Below, in pieces: positions 17,338 to 26,280 of a stretch of DNA of 64,000 nucleotides. Below the pieces are notes generated by a model that saw only the letters and a list, made by a program, of their open reading frames with translations, had not been told where the DNA came from and did no database searches. Made by a program: the position numbers and the translations under genes. Positions within the stretch are counted from its first letter, which is position 1, and each line of letters begins with the position of its first letter. The stretch comes from Candidatus Thiodictyon syntrophicum (GTDB lineage: Bacteria > Pseudomonadota > Gammaproteobacteria > Chromatiales > Chromatiaceae), in contig NZ_CP020370.1 in the NCBI RefSeq assembly GCF_002813775.1, positions 3,435,501-3,499,500 of the forward strand, given 5' to 3'.

Positions 17338-18237
17338 ATGGGTGCGATGAGTCCAGGACCGTGGGTGCACTGTGGTCGCGTCTTCAGCGTCGAGGAGATC
17401 GCCGGTATCCGCCAGACGGTGGCGTGGCTGCCGCGGTTGGGGCGGCGCGAGTTGGCGGCGACGCTGTGCGAGCATTTGCAGTGGTATACCGTGACGGGGG
17501 CGGCGAAGGTTCACGCCTGTCGGGAGTTTCTGGAACGTCTGGAGGCGGCCGGGTTGGTGGCGCTGCCCCCGTTGCAGGTCGCGCGGCGTCCCCGCCCGGT
17601 CCCCCCGGCGCCGGTGGTGGCGGCGCCGATGCCGATTCACGGCCCCTTGGCCGCGCTCGGCCCGGTGCGCCTGGCGCCGGTGCGCGCCGACGCCGCGGCG
17701 GTGGCGCAATGGAATGCGGCGGTCGCGCGTTGGCACCCCTTGGGCTACAAGGGTGCCTTCGGCTACCGGCTGCGCTACTTCATCACCGCGGGCGAGCAGC
17801 ACCTGGGCTGCCTCCTGCTGGCGGGCGCGGCGCGCGCGCTGGCGGTGCGTGACCACTGGATCGGGTGGGACGCCCAGACGCGCCGGGCCAACCAGGTGCG
17901 GGTGCTCAACAACAGCCGCTTTCTGATCTTTCCCCACGTCCAGGTGCCGCACCTGGCCAGCCATGTGCTGGGACAACTGGCGCGGCGGGTGCGCGCCGAT
18001 TGGCTCGAACACTGGGGGTTTGCGCCGCTGTTGCTGGAGACCTTCGTCGACCCGCGCCACTACGCCGGCACCTGTTACCGTGCCGCCGGGTGGGAACTGC
18101 TGGGGGAGACCAGCGGGAGCGGGCTGGCGCGACCGGGCCGGACCTATCACAGCGCCCCGCGCCAAGTCTGGGTCAAGCCCTTGAGTGCACAGTGGCGCGA
18201 GCGCTTGTGCGCCGCGTCCGGGGGGACGACGCCATGA
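17338..18237 (+). CDS. DUF4338 (DruA-like) protein of the insertion sequence
   Basis: A 299-residue protein. The second half is DUF4338, the domain of Druantia DruA: GYKGAFGYRLRYFI, LGCLLLAGAARALAVRDHWI, VRVLNNSRFLIFP, LASHVLGQLARRV, LLLETFVDPRHYAGTCYRAA and the ending HSAPRQVWVKPL. The first about 100 residues are a helical domain and a Pro/Val linker. Start 17338 has GGGG upstream; GTG 17332 is the alternative. Lying inside the inverted repeats and overlapping the transposase start (ATGA), it is cargo or an accessory of transposition. Its role is unknown. Confidence 0.85.
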   Translation: MGAMSPGPWVHCGRVFSVEEIAGIRQTVAWLPRLGRRELAATLCEHLQWYTVTGAAKVHACREFLERLEAAGLVALPPLQVARRPRPVPPAPVVAAPMPIHGPLAALGPVRLAPVRADAAAVAQWNAAVARWHPLGYKGAFGYRLRYFITAGEQHLGCLLLAGAARALAVRDHWIGWDAQTRRANQVRVLNNSRFLIFPHVQVPHLASHVLGQLARRVRADWLEHWGFAPLLLETFVDPRHYAGTCYRAAGWELLGETSGSGLARPGRTYHSAPRQVWVKPLSAQWRERLCAASGGTTP

Positions 18238-19754
18238 GCAAACCCTGCCGCCGCCTGTCACGCGCGGCCATCAAGGAGCAACGCGCGCACAAGAAACAGC
18301 AGGAACAGGCGCTACGCCAACAGCAGCGCCAGGACGGACTGATCCCCCGCGTACCCGCGCCGTTACCCAATCGCTGCTCGGCGTACGCCACGCTCGCCGA
18401 GGAACAGCAGGCCCGCGAGGCGGCGGTCAGCGGCCAGGTGCGCGTCCTGCGCCGGGAACTGCCCGCGTTGCTCGCCGCCCTGGGACAGATTCCCGAGCCC
18501 CGCAACCCCAAGAAGTGTCGGCATCGGCTCACCGTGCTGCTGCTCTACGGGCTGCTGATGTTCGTCTTTCAGTTCGCCTCCCGGCGCGCGGTCAACCGCG
18601 AACTGACGCACCCCCAGTTCGAGGCCAACCTACGGCTCCTGTTCCCCGAACTGGAGACCCTCCCGCACGCCGACACCCTGTTTCGGCTGCTGCGCGACAT
18701 CGACGTGACCCACCTCGAACAGGCGCACATCGACCTGGTACGCCGCCTGATCCGCGCCAAGACCTTCCGCCGCTACCTGATCAACCACGCCTATCCCATC
18801 GCCATCGACGGCTCCCAGAAATTCACCCGTGACCACCTCTGGGATGAGAATCTCCTGGAACGTCAGGTCGGGGCCGAGGACGCGCGCCACACCCAGTACT
18901 TCGTCTACGTCCTGGAGGCCAGTCTGGCCTTTCACAACGGGCTGGTGATCCCCTTGCTGAGCGAATTCCTCGAATATGCCAAGGGCGATACCAAGGCCGA
19001 CAAACAAGACTGCGAACGGCGCGCCTTCACGCGGCTCAGCGCCCGGATCAAGACGCTGTTCCCGCGCCTGCCGATCTTGCTGTTGCTCGACGGTCTCTAT
19101 GCCGACGGACCGGTGATGCAGTGCTGCCATCAGTACCACTGGCAGTTCATGATCGTTTTCAAGGACAAGGACTTGCCTACGGTCTGGGAGGAATTCCACG
19201 CGCTGCACGCGGTGCAGCCAGCGGGTTGTCAGCGCGACTGGGGGGAGCGCCACCAGCGCTTTTCCTGGGTCAACGCGATCGACTATGCCTTCTCAAACAA
19301 CACGCGCCGCCACCTCAGTCTGCATGTGGTGGTCTGTGAGGAGACCTGGGAGACGATCGATGAACAAGGCGCGCGCCTGACCAAGACCGCGCGCCATGCC
19401 TGGCTCTCCAGCCAACCACTCAGCCGCGCTAATGCGCATGAGCGCTGCAACCTAGGGGCCCGTTACCGCTGGGGCATCGAGGCCGGCTTCCTGGTGGAGA
19501 AACATCAGGGTTACCACTACGAGCACGCCTTTGCCCTGAACTGGAACGCCATGAAGGGCTATCACTACCTGATGCGCCTGGCGCACCTGTTCAACACCCT
19601 GGCACGCTTTGCCCGCCATCTGCGCGAGCTTTATCGCACCCTGGGCGTGCGTGGCGCCATCGCCTTCATCCGCGCGTCCTGTGCCGGCCCCTGGCTCGAC
19701 CCCGCGCGGATGCGCCGCCTGCTCGCCCAGCCGCTGCAGCTTCAGCTCGAATAA
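18234..19754 (+). CDS. transposase
   Basis: A 506-residue transposase. A highly basic N terminus (KEQRAHKKQQEQALRQQQR) precedes an IS4/ISNCY-like DDE region: YPIAIDGSQK (first Asp), LLLLDGLYADG (second Asp) and RYRWGIEAGFLVEKHQGYHY (Glu with Y-x-x-R-W-x-I-E). It also has the typical Asn/Lys/Gly segment near LNWNAMKGYHYLMRLAH. It should cut and join the 17-bp ends at 17185 and 19991. Full length with no frameshift. Confidence 0.87.
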   Translation: MSKPCRRLSRAAIKEQRAHKKQQEQALRQQQRQDGLIPRVPAPLPNRCSAYATLAEEQQAREAAVSGQVRVLRRELPALLAALGQIPEPRNPKKCRHRLTVLLLYGLLMFVFQFASRRAVNRELTHPQFEANLRLLFPELETLPHADTLFRLLRDIDVTHLEQAHIDLVRRLIRAKTFRRYLINHAYPIAIDGSQKFTRDHLWDENLLERQVGAEDARHTQYFVYVLEASLAFHNGLVIPLLSEFLEYAKGDTKADKQDCERRAFTRLSARIKTLFPRLPILLLLDGLYADGPVMQCCHQYHWQFMIVFKDKDLPTVWEEFHALHAVQPAGCQRDWGERHQRFSWVNAIDYAFSNNTRRHLSLHVVVCEETWETIDEQGARLTKTARHAWLSSQPLSRANAHERCNLGARYRWGIEAGFLVEKHQGYHYEHAFALNWNAMKGYHYLMRLAHLFNTLARFARHLRELYRTLGVRGAIAFIRASCAGPWLDPARMRRLLAQPLQLQLE

Positions 19755-19991
19755 CCGCCGCCGGGAACGGCGCCCGACCCCGGCACGCCGGCGACCACCG
19801 GTGCTGGCAACCGCTGGCCTGGCGAGCGTGACGCATGCCCGAGTACCGGTCCGACAACCCTCCCGGCACCTGCCAAACCTTCTGCCGCAACCCCCGGTCA
19901 GGGCCAACGCACCCCGCAGCGGCCAACGCCAGCGCCCAACGGCGCCGACGCCGCCCAATGTCAGCCGGCGGCAGGGTTATGCTTCAGGGCT

Positions 19992-20002
19992 GGCCGCGGC
20001 GC
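19992..20002. repeat. target-site duplication, right copy
   Basis: GGCCGCGGCGC immediately outside the right inverted repeat; identical to 17174-17184. Removing the element and one copy would rejoin the DNA downstream of xerD with the yajQ upstream region. Confidence 0.75.
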
Positions 20003-20134
20003 GTAGTCCTGGCAGCCGGGCTCGGCTTGCTTTATCGTATGCGGTTGGACGAGGTGGCTCGAGGCGCCTCGCCGGTCAGTGTCCATGCGTTCTCGAAAAA
20101 TCTATTTCAAGTTCTTAATTAAGGTTTTAAGTGA

Positions 20135-20617
20135 ATGCCTTCGTTTGACATCGTATCCGAGATCGACCTTCAGGAGGTCCGTAACGCGGTCGATCAAGCC
20201 AACCGGGAGATTGCGACCCGGTTCGACTTCAAGGGCGTCAAGGCGCATTTCGAGCTATCCGACGAACAGATCATGATGACTGCCGAGCAGGAGTTCCAAC
20301 TCCAGCAGATGATGGATATTCTGCGTCAGAAGCTGGTCAAGCGCGCGGTCGACCTCAAGGCCCTGGACCCCCAGGACCCTGCGGTGACACTCAGTACCGC
20401 GCGCCAGGAGGTCCGCCTCAAACAGGGCGTGGACACTGAAACCGCCAAGTCGATGGTCAAGCGTGTCAAGGGCAGCAAACTCAAGGTCCAGGCGCAGATC
20501 CAAGGGGACCAGGTGCGGATCACCGGAAAAAACCGCGATGACCTCCAGGAGGCTATCGCCCTGTTGCGTGCAGAGGACTGGGGGTTGCCGATAAAAGTCA
20601 GCAATTTTAGAGACTGA
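20135..20617 (+). CDS. yajQ: YajQ family nucleotide-binding protein
   Basis: A 160-residue cytoplasmic protein of standard length. Signature parts are MPSFDIVSEIDLQEVRNAVD, TRFDFKGVKAHFEL, LVKRAVDLKALD, VRLKQGVDTETAK and DDLQEAIALLR. Members bind cyclic di-GMP or other nucleotides and in some bacteria act as transcription cofactors. AT-rich DNA directly upstream (20088-20130) probably contains its promoter. It sits near several cyclic di-GMP genes but is not in an operon with them. Confidence 0.95.
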   Translation: MPSFDIVSEIDLQEVRNAVDQANREIATRFDFKGVKAHFELSDEQIMMTAEQEFQLQQMMDILRQKLVKRAVDLKALDPQDPAVTLSTARQEVRLKQGVDTETAKSMVKRVKGSKLKVQAQIQGDQVRITGKNRDDLQEAIALLRAEDWGLPIKVSNFRD

Positions 20618-20696
20618 AAGCGCGTCCCCCACGGCGACCGGCGCGACGCGGCAGCGTCCCCGGCGTCCACCGATTCCGCAGACCCGAGGAACCACC

Positions 20697-21458
20697 ATGC
20701 ACAGCCCCCGCTTGATCGTCGCCGCCGTCCTGTGGCTTGCCGCCGGCAGCCTGCTCGCCGCGCCTGAAGACAATATTCGCGCCGCCCTGACCAAGGTCAT
20801 CCCCGGTATCAAGATCACGAGTATCGCGCCGTCGCCGGTGAAGGGTCTCTTCGAGGTCCTGGTCGGAACCCAGATGATGTATGTCACGGCAGACGGCCGC
20901 TATTTCGTGGACGGGCGCATCGTCGACCTCACCAGCCGGGAGGACCTAACCGAGCCCCGCCTGTCCGGCGCGCGCAAGCAACTGGTGGACGGCCTGGGCG
21001 AGTCCCAGATGGTGATCTTCGAGCCCGCGGGCGAGGCCAAGCACACGGTCACGGTCTTCACGGACATCGAGTGCGGCTACTGCCGCAAACTCCACGGTCA
21101 GATCGCGGAGTACGGCAAGGAGGGCATCCGCGTGCGCTATCTCTTCTTCCCGCGCGCCGGTAAGGGCAGCCCGGCCTACCAGGAGGCCGTCTCGGTGTGG
21201 TGTGCGGGCGATGCGGCGGCGCGCCGCGCCGCCCTGACGGACGCCAAGGCCGGCAAGAGCGTCGAAGAAAAGACCTGTGACAACCCGGTGGATGCCCACA
21301 TGGCGGCGGGCGAGGAACTCGGCCTGCGCGGTACCCCGGCCATCCTCACCGACACCGGCGAATTGATTCCGGGCTATGTGGAGCCCAAGCGGCTGGCCGC
21401 GCAGTTGGCTGCCGGGCCCGCGAGCGGCGCCGGCACGGCAAGCGGCAACGTCCGCTGA
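20697..21458 (+). CDS. DsbC-type periplasmic thiol:disulfide interchange protein
   Basis: A 253-residue secreted protein with an N-terminal signal peptide (SPRLIVAAVLWLAAGSLLAAP). The first part is the DsbC dimerisation domain (LTKVIPGIKITSIAPSPVKG, YVTADGRYFVDGRIVDL). A thioredoxin-like domain follows with the active site DIECGYCRKLH and cis-Pro loop GLRGTPAIL. It should isomerise non-native disulfides in the periplasm. The C terminus has an extra Gly/Ala-rich tail. It would matter for any cysteine-rich exported protein, such as that encoded at 39067-39651, though no link is shown. Confidence 0.93.
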   Translation: MHSPRLIVAAVLWLAAGSLLAAPEDNIRAALTKVIPGIKITSIAPSPVKGLFEVLVGTQMMYVTADGRYFVDGRIVDLTSREDLTEPRLSGARKQLVDGLGESQMVIFEPAGEAKHTVTVFTDIECGYCRKLHGQIAEYGKEGIRVRYLFFPRAGKGSPAYQEAVSVWCAGDAAARRAALTDAKAGKSVEEKTCDNPVDAHMAAGEELGLRGTPAILTDTGELIPGYVEPKRLAAQLAAGPASGAGTASGNVR

Positions 21459-21518
21459 GCGGGAACGGGGGCCTGGCCCACCGCACCCTGGTCTGAGGTC
21501 GACACGGAGGCGGTCGCG

Positions 21519-22322
21519 ATGTGGGCCTATAAGCTGGAATATGCCTGGCGAACTGATCGCGGGCGCGTGCGCACGCGCAATGAAGACGCGGTCACCGTCC
21601 ACGCCGACATGGGTCTGGTGGTGGTGGCCGACGGGGTCGGCGGGGCCAGCGCCGGGGAGGTCGCGAGCCGGCTCGCCGCCGACACGATTCGCGAGCGTTT
21701 CAAACGCCAGGCCCTGCCGCGGACCGATGCCGACAAGGCGCGGTTGCTGACCGAGGCGGCGGTGGAGGAGGCCAATCGGGCCGTCTGGCAATTGTCCCAG
21801 ACCAAGACCGATTGTGTCGGCATGGGGACCACCGTGGTCTTGGGCTTTGCCGGTGCGGACTGGCTGGCCTATGCCAACGTGGGCGATTCGCGCCTGTACC
21901 GCCTGCGCGGTGAACGCCTGGAGCAACTCTCCCATGACCACTCGTTCATTCAGGAGGTGGTCGACCAAGGTTTCTTCCGCACCCTGGAGGACGCCCGGCA
22001 CTACGGCATCGGGGACAACATCCTGACCCGCGCCCTGGGTTCGTCCGCCGAGGTCCGTGTGTACTCGGGCGTCTCGGATCTGCAGACCGGCGACATCTAC
22101 CTCTTCTGCACCGACGGACTCACCGGCATGGTGCCGGTGGATTGGCTTCGGCAGATCCTGGTCGCCGCCGGCAAGAGCGAACTGGGTCCCGCCGCCGAGG
22201 CCTTGGTCCGACTCGCCAACGAGCGTGGCGGGACCGACAACATCACGCTGGCCCTGTTGCGGGTCGGCGAGCGGCCTGCTGAAGATGCGCCGGATGGCCC
22301 GGTACCGGTGGGGGCGCCTTAG
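21519..22322 (+). CDS. PP2C family protein serine/threonine phosphatase
   Basis: A 267-residue Stp1/PrpC-type metal-dependent phosphatase. Metal-binding and core motifs are visible: TDRGRVRTRNEDA, VVADGVGGASAGEVAS, GMGTTVVLG, NVGDSRLYRLR, SHDHSFIQE, FCTDGLTGMV and GGTDNITLALL. It removes phosphate from Ser/Thr of cytoplasmic proteins. No kinase partner is next to it. The downstream 150 bases hold nothing recognisable. Confidence 0.94.
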   Translation: MWAYKLEYAWRTDRGRVRTRNEDAVTVHADMGLVVVADGVGGASAGEVASRLAADTIRERFKRQALPRTDADKARLLTEAAVEEANRAVWQLSQTKTDCVGMGTTVVLGFAGADWLAYANVGDSRLYRLRGERLEQLSHDHSFIQEVVDQGFFRTLEDARHYGIGDNILTRALGSSAEVRVYSGVSDLQTGDIYLFCTDGLTGMVPVDWLRQILVAAGKSELGPAAEALVRLANERGGTDNITLALLRVGERPAEDAPDGPVPVGAP

Positions 22323-22473
22323 AGCGAACCATTGCGCGCGGATGAGGCTTTTCCTCGATCAACATTGGTACCAAGCCGACCGTCTTGTTTGATCCCCCCA
22401 GTTAAGATTTCAGGTGCCAGATAATACGGCAATCGGGGGCTGACGAAAGGAAGGCCAAAGCGTTACCCTGGTT

Positions 22474-22986
22474 TCACGGCGCTGCCGCGTCCACTGACGC
22501 ACCATTGCTCAACCGGTCGAAATAGTCGATACACAAATCAACTGACCGCTCCGCATCGGCCGCCGCCAACAAGGCCTGTAGCGCGGCCTCCCGCTCGTGC
22601 GTTTCCGCAAGCGCTTTGCGCTCCCAGATATTCACTTCGATATCGTGAATCAAGCGCCCGACGTACCTGAGCTTCGGGTCAGTAAGCCGGTGATGTTCAA
22701 GCAGCGTCTCGAATGTCGATTTGTTATGGTAACGCCGAAATTTCGCGTCGGGCGTGTCGAACGCAATGCCTTCGTCGATCGTCACACCGTGCGGATAAAA
22801 GCGAAAGATGGCACGCGCATCGATATGCCGCTTGATGAGCCAGATGGATGCGCACTTGTCAGGCTCCAAGGTATCCCAGGTGCTATAGACCTGGCCCGCG
22901 GCGCGCAGCGGCGCCGCAGCGGTGCACCAGACCACCAGAGCGCAGGTCAAGAATACACTTCGGCTGCAACGCACGCTTCGTACCAT
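22474..22986 (-). CDS. secreted ChrB-like (chromate-resistance exported) domain protein
   Basis: A 170-residue protein with a signal peptide (SRSVFLTCALVVWCTAAAPLRAAG). It is followed by the C-terminal ChrB/chromate-resistance exported domain: CASIWLIKRHIDARAIFRFYP, GIAFDTPDAKFRRYHNKSTFE and LIHDIEVNIWERKALAE. Its function is not defined; members accompany chromate transport or metal homeostasis genes. It overlaps the end of the ABC ATPase gene by 40 bases and is the last gene of the importer operon, so it may handle the transported metal. Confidence 0.8.
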   Translation of the reverse strand: MVRSVRCSRSVFLTCALVVWCTAAAPLRAAGQVYSTWDTLEPDKCASIWLIKRHIDARAIFRFYPHGVTIDEGIAFDTPDAKFRRYHNKSTFETLLEHHRLTDPKLRYVGRLIHDIEVNIWERKALAETHEREAALQALLAAADAERSVDLCIDYFDRLSNGASVDAAAP

Positions 22987-23684
22987 TTGAGCAAGTCCGG
23001 CTGAGTGAGAGAGGCAACCTGTTCCTGATTCAATGCACCCACCGCGCGACCCCGACTCATGAGCAGGATCCGATCCCCCAGTGCAAGCGCCTCGTCCAGG
23101 TTGTGTGTCACGTAGAGCACACCCAGCCCAAGGCTCGCCCGCAGGTCCTTCAATAAGCTGATCATCTGCCGCTTCAGCAAGGGATCAAGGCTGCTGAACG
23201 GCTCGTCCATCAACAGGTAAGGCGGACTCCCCGCCAGTGCCCGCGCAATGGCAAGGCGCTGGCGCTCGCCCCCCGACAGTTGGTGGGGATAACGCTTCCG
23301 GTGCCCGGACAGAGCCACCCGGTCCAGCGCCTCTGACACCGTTGCGCAGACCGCCGCACGCGACTGCCCGTGACCCTGCAGACCAAAGGCGACGTTGCCG
23401 AAGGCACTCAGGTGAGGCCATAGCGCCAGGTCCTGAAAAATCATGCTTAGGCCCCTGCGGTGGGGCTCCACCAGATGGCAGGAGGAACTCACACGGGCCC
23501 CGTTGATCGCAATCTCCCCCTCATCCGGCGCCTCCAGCCCCGCGATGAGCCGCAGCAGCGTCGACTTACCGCCGCCGGAAGGCCCCAACACAACGAGCGT
23601 CTCGGACCGGTCGAGCACGAGCGATATGCCGTCGGCCGCCGGCACTTGCCCGAACCGCTTCGTAACCGCCGCAACCCGGATCAT
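22947..23684 (-). CDS. ABC transporter ATP-binding protein (iron-type importer)
   Basis: A 245-residue ATPase of the FbpC/PotA class without the usual C-terminal regulatory domain. Walker A GPSGGGKST, Q-loop in MIFQDLALWPHLS, signature LSGGERQRLAIARAL, Walker B YLLMDEPFSSLD and switch-loop VTHNLDEAL are all present. It should power the permease encoded directly upstream, with which it overlaps by four bases. Confidence 0.93.
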   Translation of the reverse strand: MIRVAAVTKRFGQVPAADGISLVLDRSETLVVLGPSGGGKSTLLRLIAGLEAPDEGEIAINGARVSSSCHLVEPHRRGLSMIFQDLALWPHLSAFGNVAFGLQGHGQSRAAVCATVSEALDRVALSGHRKRYPHQLSGGERQRLAIARALAGSPPYLLMDEPFSSLDPLLKRQMISLLKDLRASLGLGVLYVTHNLDEALALGDRILLMSRGRAVGALNQEQVASLTQPDLLKWYEACVAAEVYS

Positions 23685-25276
23685 CGGCTAGCCCCGCGCT
23701 TCCAGCCCACGACGGCAAGTGCGAGCAGACACAGGACCAGTTGCGTCGCCAGCAGGATGAGGCTCAGCGCGGCTACCGCATCTTCCGCCCCATAGTGCAT
23801 CAGGTTGTAGATACGCACGGGCAAGGTCTCGACACCCGGGGGAACGACCAGCAAGGTCACGCCCAACTCCCCCATCGCCAGCACGAACACAATGAGAAAG
23901 CCCGCCGCCAGACCGCCACGGACCAAAGGCAGTATGATAAGCCGCGTAATCCGCATCCGACCGGGGATCGCCAGCCAGGCAGCCTCCTCCAGGCGCTGGT
24001 CAAACTGTTGCAGACCGGCATGGACCACGCAGATCGCAAAAGGGAGGAAGTGGGCCACATAACCCAGGACAACCATCGCGACGCTGTCATACAGCCACCC
24101 GGTTGCCGGACGATTCCACAACCCGATGAGTGCAATACCGAGCAGGATTGGCGGCACCGCAAAGGGCACCTGCGTCAGGTAGTGTAACCCTGCGCGCGGT
24201 CCCTGCCGCGCCCGCAGCAGCGAGTGGGCGATGACGAAAGCGAGCAAGGCCGTGAGACCCGCCGCCGTCAAGGCGAGGAGCAGGCTCATCCCCAGCGAAC
24301 CCAGCGCCGGTTCCAGGACGCGCGCATACGTTCCCGGCGCCCCCGCGGCAATGGCCAGGGTCACAACCGGCACCAACACCGACAGGGCCAGGATCAGCCA
24401 GCAGCACAGCAGCGCCGGAAATCGGGCCTGGCCGAGTGCATAGCGCCGCACCCCGGCAACACCATGGGAAAGGCTCACGTAGGCGCGTCCCCGCATGAGC
24501 CGTGCCTGCACGCCGACGAGCACCAGGGTCGCAACCAGAAGGGGCAGCGCCAACACCACAGCGCCCCGCTGGTCGTAAAGGGCACTGAACTGGATGAAGA
24601 TTTCCACCGCATAGACCCTGACACGGAGGATGTCCGGTACGCCGAAGTCGATGATCGCAAAGACGAAGACCAGGATCGCACCGGCCAAGACATGCGGTGC
24701 CACCAAGGGCAGAGTGACCCCGGCGATAGCCCGTCGCGGACCCTGACGTAGCAGAGCGGCTTCCTCCAGAGACGGGTCGACCGCCCTCAGTCCGGCCTTG
24801 GTCAGCAGGGCAACCAACGGAAACCAGGCAAGCCCGAGCACGCAGACCACGCCGGTGATGTTGAACATGCTCAAAGGCGCCGATCCCAGCCCGAGCGTCG
24901 CCTGCACCAACCGATTGACCGACCCGTTCTGCGCGAGCAGCCGCGACCACACGATAGCGTGCAGGTACGGCGGGATCAGGAGCGGGACCAGGTAGGCAAG
25001 GCCGAGGAGTCGGCGTCCCGGCAAATCCGTGCGTTCGCTGACGAACGCGAAGGGTACGCCGATGGCCACCGCCAAGCCGCTGGCACCGCCCGCGACCAGC
25101 AGGCTGTTAGCGAACAACCGTTGCTGGCTCTCGGTGAGCAACAGAGCCTGAACCGGCGCCAAGTCCCAGCTACCATCCCCACGCAGGCCGTCCCACGCGA
25201 GTTGCCCCAGCGGCAGCAGCGCCGTGAGGGCGAACGTCATCCAGGCCGCCGCAACGACCCACCGTGGCAGACGCAT
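23681..25276 (-). CDS. ABC transporter permease (FbpB/ThiP-type, fused double permease)
   Basis: A 531-residue inner-membrane protein with about twelve hydrophobic segments in two homologous halves, as in Fe3+ and thiamine importers. Each half carries an EAA-type loop contacting the ATPase: EEAALLRQGPRRAIAGVTLP in the first and EEAAWLAIPGRMRITRLIIL in the second. The overlap with the ATPase gene and the 2-base gap to the binding-protein gene show an operon. Confidence 0.93.
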   Translation of the reverse strand: MRLPRWVVAAAWMTFALTALLPLGQLAWDGLRGDGSWDLAPVQALLLTESQQRLFANSLLVAGGASGLAVAIGVPFAFVSERTDLPGRRLLGLAYLVPLLIPPYLHAIVWSRLLAQNGSVNRLVQATLGLGSAPLSMFNITGVVCVLGLAWFPLVALLTKAGLRAVDPSLEEAALLRQGPRRAIAGVTLPLVAPHVLAGAILVFVFAIIDFGVPDILRVRVYAVEIFIQFSALYDQRGAVVLALPLLVATLVLVGVQARLMRGRAYVSLSHGVAGVRRYALGQARFPALLCCWLILALSVLVPVVTLAIAAGAPGTYARVLEPALGSLGMSLLLALTAAGLTALLAFVIAHSLLRARQGPRAGLHYLTQVPFAVPPILLGIALIGLWNRPATGWLYDSVAMVVLGYVAHFLPFAICVVHAGLQQFDQRLEEAAWLAIPGRMRITRLIILPLVRGGLAAGFLIVFVLAMGELGVTLLVVPPGVETLPVRIYNLMHYGAEDAVAALSLILLATQLVLCLLALAVVGWKRGASR

Positions 25277-25278
25277 TC

Positions 25279-26280
25279 CTACCGGGCGAACAGCGCACGG
25301 CTGAAGCGAGTGGCTCGCTCCAGATTATCGGCGATCGCCCGGTAGTCCACCTCCATCGCTCGAATGGAATCGAAACCCGGCACCTGCGCAGGCTTATCAA
25401 CCCCGTTGCGCACCGGAATCTGCATCGAATCCGAGAAGGCGAGCTTACTCTCGACCTCGCGCGAGAGCAGGAAGTCGATCAGGCGCCTGGCCTCCTGTGG
25501 GTGCGGCGCCCCCGCTACCAAAGCGACGGTGTTAGGGATCATCAAGGTCCCCAGTCCTTCGCGGTCCGGGAAGATCATGCCCACGGGCTTGCCTGCCTGG
25601 ATGGCGACATATACGTCATCGGTGTCCGTGAACCCCAGCGGGACCTCGCCCTGTACGACGACATCCCGCGTCATCGCGTTGCCATCGACAAGGCGCACAT
25701 CATTGTCCTTGAGTGCCCGCAGATAAGCCTCGGCCTGCTCCGCCCCCATGACCGCATACCAGGCTGCGACCTGCGTCGCAGTGGTCCCGAAGAGCGGATA
25801 GCCCATCGTGACCCGGCCGCGCCACGCCGGTGCCGTCAGCTCGAAGACGGACTGCGGAAGCTCGGCGGACGCCAGCAGGTCCTTGTTGTAGATAAGCACC
25901 CGCGCGCGAGCCGCAAAACCTGTCCAGTAGCCTTCCGCATCCTTGAAGCGGACCGGAATGTCCTCGGCCGACGGGGACCGGTAGGGCGCGAGTACCCCCT
26001 TATCCTTTAGTACCAGGGTCCGGCCAACCTCTGAATTCCAGAAAACATCGGCCCGCGGCCGGTCCCGCTCCGCAATGAGCCGGTTTACAAGCCCCGTCGT
26101 CTTGGATACTTCCACGTCGAAAACAGCCTTGACCTCGATGCCGGTGCGGGCCTGGAAATCCCGCAGGATCGGCTCCGAAAAGACCTGATCAAGAGACGTA
26201 TAGATCACGACGTCCGCAGCCCCAGCCGCAACGCACAGCGAGAGTAGGGCGCCGAGAGCGAACAATAACTGTTGTTTCAT
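25279..26280 (-). CDS. ABC transporter substrate-binding protein (Fe3+-type)
   Basis: A 333-residue periplasmic binding protein of the FbpA/AfuA family. Signal peptide MKQQLLFALGALLSLCVAAG; core motifs VVIYTSLDQVFSEPIL, RADVFWNSEVGRTLVL, VLIYNKDLLA and IPNTVALVAGAPHPQEARRL. The start at 26280 puts the signal peptide at the N terminus and has AGGT upstream; longer frames would add a non-signal leader. Ferric iron is the usual ligand of this family, but other metals or phosphorylated compounds are possible. Confidence 0.92.
   Translation of the reverse strand: MKQQLLFALGALLSLCVAAGAADVVIYTSLDQVFSEPILRDFQARTGIEVKAVFDVEVSKTTGLVNRLIAERDRPRADVFWNSEVGRTLVLKDKGVLAPYRSPSAEDIPVRFKDAEGYWTGFAARARVLIYNKDLLASAELPQSVFELTAPAWRGRVTMGYPLFGTTATQVAAWYAVMGAEQAEAYLRALKDNDVRLVDGNAMTRDVVVQGEVPLGFTDTDDVYVAIQAGKPVGMIFPDREGLGTLMIPNTVALVAGAPHPQEARRLIDFLLSREVESKLAFSDSMQIPVRNGVDKPAQVPGFDSIRAMEVDYRAIADNLERATRFSRALFAR

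Larger units (their letters stand above)
17185..19991. mobile_element. insertion sequence carrying a DruA-like gene and a transposase
   Basis: A 2807-bp element bounded by a perfect 17-bp inverted repeat, AGCCCTGAAGCATAACC at 17185-17201 and its complement at 19975-19991. Imperfect similarity continues inward. It is flanked on both sides by the 11-bp direct repeat GGCCGCGGCGC (17174-17184 and 19992-20002), which reads as a target-site duplication. The target itself contains the palindrome GCCGCGGC. It encodes a DUF4338 protein and a DDE-type transposase with an ATGA overlap. Intact ends and frames indicate a recent, possibly active insertion. The family could not be named. Confidence 0.88.

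Noticed and set aside
17332-18237. DruA-like gene as part of a Druantia defence system
   Set aside because: No other Druantia genes are present, and the gene lies inside insertion-sequence ends next to a transposase.
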